A model generated the notes under the pieces. That model was not told where the DNA came from, did not search any database, and saw only the letters and a program-made list of their open reading frames with translations. The translations under genes and the position numbers were made by a program. 8,580 bases of DNA. It comes from an uncultured Clostridia bacterium (GTDB lineage: Bacteria; Bacillota_A; Clostridia; Oscillospirales; Oscillospiraceae). Shown one piece after another: positions 5,360 through 8,580 of the stretch. Within the stretch, counting starts at the first letter, position 1. Every line of letters begins with the position of its first letter. Where the stretch lies: positions 1 through 8,580 of the forward strand of contig CAMZIX010000053.1 of the NCBI GenBank assembly GCA_947307375.1, read 5' to 3'.

Positions 5360-6292
5360 TCAGTCCGCGAACAGCGGCGTGGAGAGATAGCGGTCGCCGG
5401 TGTCGGGCAGCAGGGCGACGATGGTCTTGCCCTTGTTCTCCGGCCGTTTGGCCAGCTCGATCGCGGCGTGCAGCGCGGCGCCGGAGGAAATGCCGACCAG
5501 CACGCCCTCCGCGCGGCCGAGCTTCTTCCCGGCGGCGAAGGCGTCCTCGTTCTCGACCGGGATGATCTCGTCATAGACGGCGGTGTTCAGCACCTCCGGG
5601 ACGAAGCCCGCGCCGATGCCCTGGATCTTGTGCGGTCCGGCCGTGCCCTTCGAAAGGACGGGCGAGGAGGCGGGCTCGACCGCGACGATCCTGACGGCGG
5701 GCTTTTTCTCCTTCAGATACTCGCCCACGCCGGTGATCGTGCCGCCGGTGCCGACGCCCGCGACGAAGACGTCCACCGCGCCGTCGGTGTCGTCCCAGAT
5801 CTCCGGGCCGGTCGTCGCCTTGTGCGCGGCGGGGTTGGCGGGGTTGACAAACTGGCCGGGGATGAAGGCGTCGGGGATCTCCTTCGCCAGCTCTTCGGCC
5901 TTCGCGATCGCGCCCTTCATGCCCTTCGCGCCCTCGGTGAGCACCAGCTCCGCGCCGTAGGCCTTCATCAGCTGGCGGCGCTCGACGCTCATGGTCTCGG
6001 GCATGACGATGATGATGCGGTAGCCCCGCGCGGCCGCCACGGAGGCCAGGCCGATGCCGGTGTTGCCGGAGGTCGGCTCGATGAGCACGGAGCCCGGTTT
6101 CAGAAGGCCTCTTTCCTCGGCGTCGTCGATCATGGCTTTGGCGACGCGGTCCTTGACGGAGCCGGCGGGGTTGAAATACTCGAGCTTGGCGAGGAGCCGC
6201 GCCTCGAGCTTTTCCTCGCGCTCGATGTTCGTCAGCTCCAGCAGCGGGGTTTTTCCGATCAGCTGATCGGCGGACGTGTAGATCCTGGACAT
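5360..6292 (-). CDS. cysK: Cysteine synthase A (O-acetylserine sulfhydrylase)
   Basis: A 310-residue PLP enzyme of fold type II, the usual CysK length. It makes cysteine from O-acetylserine and sulfide in the cytosol. The PLP lysine is K47 in NPAGSVKDR. The substrate loop is TSGNTG (74-79), the phosphate-binding glycine loop is [10 protein letters not shown] (179-188), and the pyridine-ring serine lies in GISSGA (267-272). IGKTPLLEL near the N-terminus and [13 protein letters not shown] at the C-terminus favour cysteine synthase over cystathionine beta-synthase or threonine synthase. ATG 6292 has a perfect AGGAGG 7 bases upstream. The gene is monocistronic, ended by its own terminator, and divergent from an Rrf2 regulator. 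Its own promoter is weak by consensus, which would fit regulation by cysteine or iron-sulfur status, but that is inference. CysK versus CysM is not absolutely settled; CysK is much more likely. Confidence 0.96.
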   Translation of the reverse strand: MSRIYTSADQLIGKTPLLELTNIEREEKLEARLLAKLEYFNPAGSVKDRVAKAMIDDAEERGLLKPGSVLIEPTSGNTGIGLASVAAARGYRIIIVMPETMSVERRQLMKAYGAELVLTEGAKGMKGAIAKAEELAKEIPDAFIPGQFVNPANPAAHKATTGPEIWDDTDGAVDVFVAGVGTGGTITGVGEYLKEKKPAVRIVAVEPASSPVLSKGTAGPHKIQGIGAGFVPEVLNTAVYDEIIPVENEDAFAAGKKLGRAEGVLVGISSGAALHAAIELAKRPENKGKTIVALLPDTGDRYLSTPLFAD

Positions 6293-6308
6293 TTTTATTC
6301 CTCCTTGA

Positions 6309-6337
6309 TTGAAATCCTATTTCCCTTGTGGTATGAT
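6309..6337 (+). promoter_or_regulatory. Promoter of the Rrf2-family regulator
   Basis: TTGAAA (6309-6314), a 17-base spacer and TATGAT (6332-6337) give a good sigma-70-type promoter. Transcription should start near 6344, about 30 bases before the ATG. No comparable promoter is seen for cysK on the other strand. Confidence 0.65.
6314..6337. promoter_or_regulatory. Candidate Rrf2 operator between cysK and the regulator gene
   Basis: An imperfect inverted repeat ATCCTA-N12-TATGAT (5 of 6 arm positions pair) fills the space between the -35 and -10 boxes of the regulator promoter, covers the -10, and lies 22-45 bases upstream of the cysK start. A second overlapping pair, CCTAT and ATAGG (6316-6320 and 6336-6340), makes the symmetry axis uncertain. 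Binding by the adjacent Rrf2 protein, controlling both genes, is inference. Confidence 0.35.
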
Positions 6338-6374
6338 AGGCATATGAAAGACGGATGAAAATGAGGTGAGCTGT

Positions 6375-6806
6375 ATGTTGGTATCCACGCGCGGACGTTA
6401 TGCGCTGCGGATCCTGGTCGACCTGGCCGAGCACCGGGCGGAGGCCTATGTGACGCTCCGGGAGCTGGCCGAGCGGCAGGAGATCTCGGAAAAATACCTG
6501 GAGAGCATCGTCAAGGAGCTGGTGCGCGCCGGGATCCTGGCGGGCCTGCGCGGCAAGGGCGGCGGCTATCGCCTGGGCCGCGAGCCGGAGCGCATCTCCG
6601 TGCTCGAGGTGCTCGAGCGCATGGAGGGCACGCTCGCGCCGGTCGCCTGTCTGGGGCCGGAGGGGAAGCCCTGCGCCCGCGCCGCCGCCTGCCGGACGCT
6701 GCCGCTCTGGAAGGGCCTCGACGAGACCGTGCGCGCCTACCTGGGCCGCTTCAGCATCCAGAGCCTGATGCGCAACGACGACGGCAGCTTTGATTACGTA
6801 ATCTGA
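6375..6806 (+). CDS. Rrf2-family transcriptional regulator (IscR/CymR-like)
   Basis: A 143-residue Rrf2 protein with an N-terminal winged helix. STRGRYALRILVDLAEH (4-20) is the first helix. The recognition region is LRELAERQEISEKYLESIVK (28-47), and the wing is GLRGKGGGYRLGREP (57-71). Three cysteines, C92, C100 and C106, occupy the place where IscR holds its [2Fe-2S] cluster, but the spacing is CX7CX5C rather than CX5CX5C. The position of the IscR ligand histidine is a leucine (CRTLPLW). Cluster binding is therefore possible but unproven. ATG 6375 is chosen because GAGGTG lies 6 bases upstream; an in-frame GTG at 6366 overlaps that RBS. Divergence from cysK and proximity to rarA recall CymR, the cysteine repressor next to rarA in Bacillus. 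I cannot choose between an IscR-like and a CymR-like role. Confidence 0.92.
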   Translation: MLVSTRGRYALRILVDLAEHRAEAYVTLRELAERQEISEKYLESIVKELVRAGILAGLRGKGGGYRLGREPERISVLEVLERMEGTLAPVACLGPEGKPCARAAACRTLPLWKGLDETVRAYLGRFSIQSLMRNDDGSFDYVI

Positions 6807-6809
6807 GCC

Positions 6810-6835
6810 GGGCCGGCCCCGCCTTTGTTTTTTCG
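6810..6835 (+). terminator. Possible terminator after the Rrf2 gene
   Basis: Just past the stop codon a very GC-rich palindromic stretch (GGGCC/GGCCC, 6810-6819) is followed by TTTGTTTTTT (6824-6833). The stem is short with no proper loop unless it refolds. An alternative pairs AGCCG with CGGCT across the T-run. Weak evidence. Confidence 0.35.
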
Positions 6836-6921
6836 GCTTTAAAACCAACTAAATTTATAGGTTAATATGTTTATACACCGGATCCGTCCGTTTGTCAACT
6901 CTTTTTTCGGGAGGTCTTAGC

Positions 6922-7365
6922 ATGAATGAGAAAGAAGCCGTCATTTTGGCGGTGTGCGTCAGCGAAAAGAAGGGGCAGCAGAAGCATCCCGTGGAGGAAA
7001 TCCGCCTGCTGCCGGAGCACGGCGTCGTCGGGGACGCGCACGCCGGCAACTGGCACCGGCAAGTCAGCCTGCTGGCGCAGGAGAGCGCGGCGCGGCTGGA
7101 GGAAAAGCTCGGCTTTCCCCTCGCCCCCGGCGCCTTTGCCGAAAATATCCTTTGCGAGGGGCTGGCGCTCCCCGCGCTCCCGGTCGGGACGCGGCTGATG
7201 GTCGGCAGCGCCCTGTGCGAGGTGACGCAGATCGGCAAGGAGTGCCACGCCGACTGTGCGATCCGGCGGCAGGCCGGCGACTGCGTGATGCCGCGGGAGG
7301 GGATCTTCGCCGTCGTGCTGGAGGAAGGCCTCGCCCGTCCCGGCGACCGGATCCGGGTGCTCTGA
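6922..7365 (+). CDS. Small MOSC-domain protein
   Basis: A 147-residue protein that is essentially one MOSC domain, named for molybdenum cofactor sulfurase C-termini. The domain is thought to handle sulfur or the molybdenum cofactor, and also occurs in molybdenum-dependent N-hydroxylamine reductases. Family blocks are GVVGDAHAGNWHRQVSLLAQ (34-53), PGAFAENI (69-76), PVGTRLMVG (87-95) and IGKECHADCAIRRQAGDC (104-121) followed by MPREGIFA. C108, C112 and C121 lie in the conserved patch and C108 is a good candidate catalytic or cofactor thiol. ATG 6922 has GGGAGG 7 bases upstream; an in-frame TTG 30 bases earlier has no RBS. The 115-base gap before it is AT-rich in its middle, so it may have its own promoter, though I see no convincing hexamer pair. 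No other molybdenum cofactor gene is in the window, so its job is open. Confidence 0.85.
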   Translation: MNEKEAVILAVCVSEKKGQQKHPVEEIRLLPEHGVVGDAHAGNWHRQVSLLAQESAARLEEKLGFPLAPGAFAENILCEGLALPALPVGTRLMVGSALCEVTQIGKECHADCAIRRQAGDCVMPREGIFAVVLEEGLARPGDRIRVL

Positions 7366-7372
7366 GGAGAAA

Positions 7373-7402
7373 GCGGGGGATCCCGTGTTTGGGATCCCCC
7401 GC
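7373..7402. terminator. Convergent hairpin between the MOSC and metallo-hydrolase genes
   Basis: A perfect 12-bp stem, GCGGGGGATCCC (7373-7384) with its complement at 7391-7402, encloses a GTGTTT loop. It lies 7 bases past the MOSC stop and 4 bases past the opposing stop. No long T-run follows on either strand (TTTCTCCTC on minus, an ATTATAATT stretch on plus), so it is a likely bidirectional terminator but not a textbook one. Confidence 0.65.
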
Positions 7403-7406
7403 CGGA

Positions 7407-8243
7407 TTATAATTCGATCGTATGCGGCTGTTGGCCGGGGTCGTGGCTGCAGAGCACGGCCGCGCAGCCGGGTTCGGACGCCTTGGCCGCGATCCAGCGC
7501 AGGCATTTGCGCTGCAGCTGCTCGTCGAAGCCGAAGCCCGGGGTGATGTTTTCCTTCCAGTTGCGCGGCGAGAAGGCCGCGTCCGCCGTCAGCAGCACGA
7601 ATTTGCCTCCCTGGCGCAGCAGCACCGCCGCCTGCCCGTCTGTGTGGCCGGGAACGTTGACCAGAACGACGCTCTCGTCGCCGAAGAGGTCGATGGCCCA
7701 GCGGTTGGGCGCGTCGGCCGCACCCCGGTAGTACAGGCGCTCAATCGGCTCGTTAATCCACAACTCCTGCGGCTGGCGCAGCTTGTACACCGTGCGACAG
7801 TTCCAGAAGTACTCGTCCTCCGGCAGAACGATCCTCTTCGCGCCCACGATCTGCCGCAGTCCGGCCACGTGGTCGGGATCAAGGTGCGTCAGAATCACAC
7901 AGTCAAGGTCTTGGGGCGATAGTCCGCGCGCAGCCAGCTGTTCGTCGATCGCCTCCCCGGCGGGCAGCGTCGGCCGGTAAAAGGCGGCAAGATGCTGCGG
8001 CAACACCTTTTTTACCGCCGCCGCATCGTAGACGCCCGCGGGGCTGATGTCCCGGCACCAGCCGGTATCCACCAGCAGCAGGCCGTGCGGATGCTCAATC
8101 AGAAAGCAGAAGACCGGCAGGGTCACGCGCTTTTTGTCCGGCTCGGCCAGCTGGCGGGCCGTGTTGACGGCGCTGATCGCGTTGCCGTAGGGGACCGTCT
8201 CGCTGACGCGTATCTCCCCGCAGCGCAGAATATGCATCTTCAC
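7407..8243 (-). CDS. Metallo-beta-lactamase-fold hydrolase, N-acyl homoserine lactonase-like
   Basis: A 278-residue cytosolic MBL-fold enzyme. The metal motif is THLDPDH (119-125), reading HxDxDH rather than the classical HxHxDH. The other expected ligands are present: H200 in VPGHTDGQ, D221 in LLTADAAF and H267 in LCSHDP. FCFLIEHPHGLLLVDTGW (45-62) is the usual N-terminal strand pair. Overall layout and length resemble the AHL-lactonase-like branch. A quorum-quenching role does not follow, since this branch contains many hydrolases of unknown substrate. The GTG at 8241-8243 is preferred, with a GGGG-rich RBS about 7 bases upstream; ATG 8237 is the alternative, two residues later. The frame stays open upstream through the promoter and into rarA, but that part is not coding. 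The gene has a strong promoter of its own, divergent from rarA, and ends at the hairpin shared with the MOSC gene. Confidence 0.88.
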   Translation of the reverse strand: MKMHILRCGEIRVSETVPYGNAISAVNTARQLAEPDKKRVTLPVFCFLIEHPHGLLLVDTGWCRDISPAGVYDAAAVKKVLPQHLAAFYRPTLPAGEAIDEQLAARGLSPQDLDCVILTHLDPDHVAGLRQIVGAKRIVLPEDEYFWNCRTVYKLRQPQELWINEPIERLYYRGAADAPNRWAIDLFGDESVVLVNVPGHTDGQAAVLLRQGGKFVLLTADAAFSPRNWKENITPGFGFDEQLQRKCLRWIAAKASEPGCAAVLCSHDPGQQPHTIEL

Positions 8244-8274
8244 GTGACGGCCCCCTTCCCGTTCGTTTATGTTC

Positions 8275-8303
8275 AATCTATCATTTCCCCGGAACAATGT
8301 CAA
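8275..8303 (-). promoter_or_regulatory. Promoter of the metallo-hydrolase gene
   Basis: On the minus strand, consensus -35 TTGACA (8298-8303), a 17-base spacer and -10 TAGATT (8275-8280). The leader is about 25 bases, ending at the GTG start. Confidence 0.75.
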
Positions 8304-8312
8304 CGCCCGCTC

Positions 8313-8341
8313 TTGCCCGGCGGCGCGGCGGGTGATATAAT
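8313..8341 (+). promoter_or_regulatory. Promoter of rarA
   Basis: TTGCCC (8313-8318), a 17-base spacer and perfect TATAAT (8336-8341). The start should fall near 8348, about 25 bases before the ATG. The -35 box is 9 bp from that of the divergent hydrolase promoter. Confidence 0.7.
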
Positions 8342-8372
8342 GGTATAAATCCACTTTTTCGGAGCGAACGCC

Positions 8373-8580
8373 ATGTACAAGCCTCTTGCCGATGAGATCC
8401 GCCCCCGCAGCCTGGACGAGGTGGTGGGGCAGCAGCATATCCTGGGCCCGGACGGCCTTCTGCGCCGCATCGCGGACAGCGGGCAGATCCCGAATATGAT
8501 CTTTTACGGCCCCTCGGGCACCGGGAAGACCACCGTCGCCCGCATCCTCGCCGAGCGCACCAACCGCACGCTGCGCAAGC
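8373..8580 (+). CDS. rarA: Replication-associated recombination protein A (AAA+ ATPase), C-terminus outside window
   Basis: The first 69 residues of a RarA/MgsA (YcaJ) protein, a clamp-loader-like AAA+ ATPase acting at stalled replication forks. The opening is diagnostic: PLADEIRPRSLDEVVGQQHI (4-23) is the RarA N-terminal block, followed by LGPDGLLRRI and PNMIFYGPSGTGKTT with Walker A at 46-53 (K52). ATG 8373 has GGAG 8 bases upstream. Most of the ATPase and the C-terminal tetramerisation domain lie beyond the edge; the full protein is usually about 430-450 residues. RuvB and other AAA+ proteins share Walker A but not this N-terminus. Confidence 0.95.
   Translation, partial: MYKPLADEIRPRSLDEVVGQQHILGPDGLLRRIADSGQIPNMIFYGPSGTGKTTVARILAERTNRTLRK

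Noticed and set aside
5249..6358. 369-codon plus-strand frame opposite cysK
   Set aside because: Antisense shadow of a clearly recognised cysK with all PLP motifs.
5571..6848. 425-codon minus-strand frame overlapping cysK and the Rrf2 gene
   Set aside because: Arginine/glycine-rich out-of-frame reading of cysK joined to antisense Rrf2; no domain recognised.
6841..6921. Promoter or operator for the MOSC gene in the AT-rich stretch
   Set aside because: TTTAAA-N17-GTTAAT and TATA-flanked symmetry can be picked out, but the matches are no better than expected in AT-rich DNA.
1..8580. CRISPR array, tRNA, rRNA, insertion sequence or prophage genes
   Set aside because: I saw no regularly spaced direct repeats, cloverleaf-like CCA-ending segments, transposase or phage structural proteins on either strand.

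Overview
The window is GC-rich (roughly 60-65% by eye) bacterial chromosome with tightly packed genes, strong AGGAGG-type ribosome binding sites and several sigma-70/sigma-A-like promoters. Gene content (MarR plus MdlB-type ABC exporter, Rrf2 regulator beside cysK, VanZ, DUF6440, RarA) and base composition suggest a high-GC Clostridia member such as a gut Oscillospiraceae/Ruminococcaceae relative. That placement is inferred from style, not from a marker gene. No tRNA, rRNA, CRISPR array, insertion sequence or phage gene was seen.

Layout. (1) Positions 1-1153, minus: the N-terminal two thirds of an ABC exporter half-transporter, running off the left edge. Its GTG start overlaps the stop of a MarR regulator (1150-1623, minus). 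The marR promoter carries a 24-bp near-perfect palindrome across its -10 box, which looks like an autoregulatory operator. (2) Divergent from marR, with only 9 bp between the two -35 hexamers, a strong promoter drives a PatB/MalY-type C-S beta-lyase/aminotransferase (1804-2997) and a small leaderless NlpC/P60-like cysteine hydrolase (3016-3444). A 17-bp-stem terminator ends this unit. The leader contains what looks like a copy of a widely dispersed short palindromic repeat. (3) Positions 3531-5231 hold three minus-strand genes: a VanZ-family membrane protein and a DUF6440 protein, each with its own promoter, then a low-molecular-weight tyrosine phosphatase fused in frame to a barstar domain. 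(4) cysK (5360-6292, minus) ends at a terminator just before the vanZ promoter. It is divergent from an Rrf2-family regulator (6375-6806, plus), and a plausible operator lies between them. (5) A small MOSC-domain protein (6922-7365, plus) converges on a metallo-beta-lactamase-fold hydrolase (7407-8243, minus) with a hairpin between. The hydrolase is divergent from rarA (8373 onward, plus, cut by the right edge), again with exactly 9 bp between -35 hexamers.

How the genes may fit together. There is a loose cysteine/sulfur theme: a C-S lyase-like PLP enzyme, cysteine synthase, an Rrf2 regulator with three cysteines, and a MOSC protein. From memory, rarA and the Rrf2 cysteine regulator cymR are also neighbours in Bacillus, which supports a cysteine-related role for the Rrf2 protein here. 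The MarR/ABC unit is a separate, probably drug- or metabolite-responsive export operon. The most unusual object is the phosphatase-barstar fusion: the phosphatase active site and the barnase-facing residues of barstar are both intact, and no RNase partner is visible.
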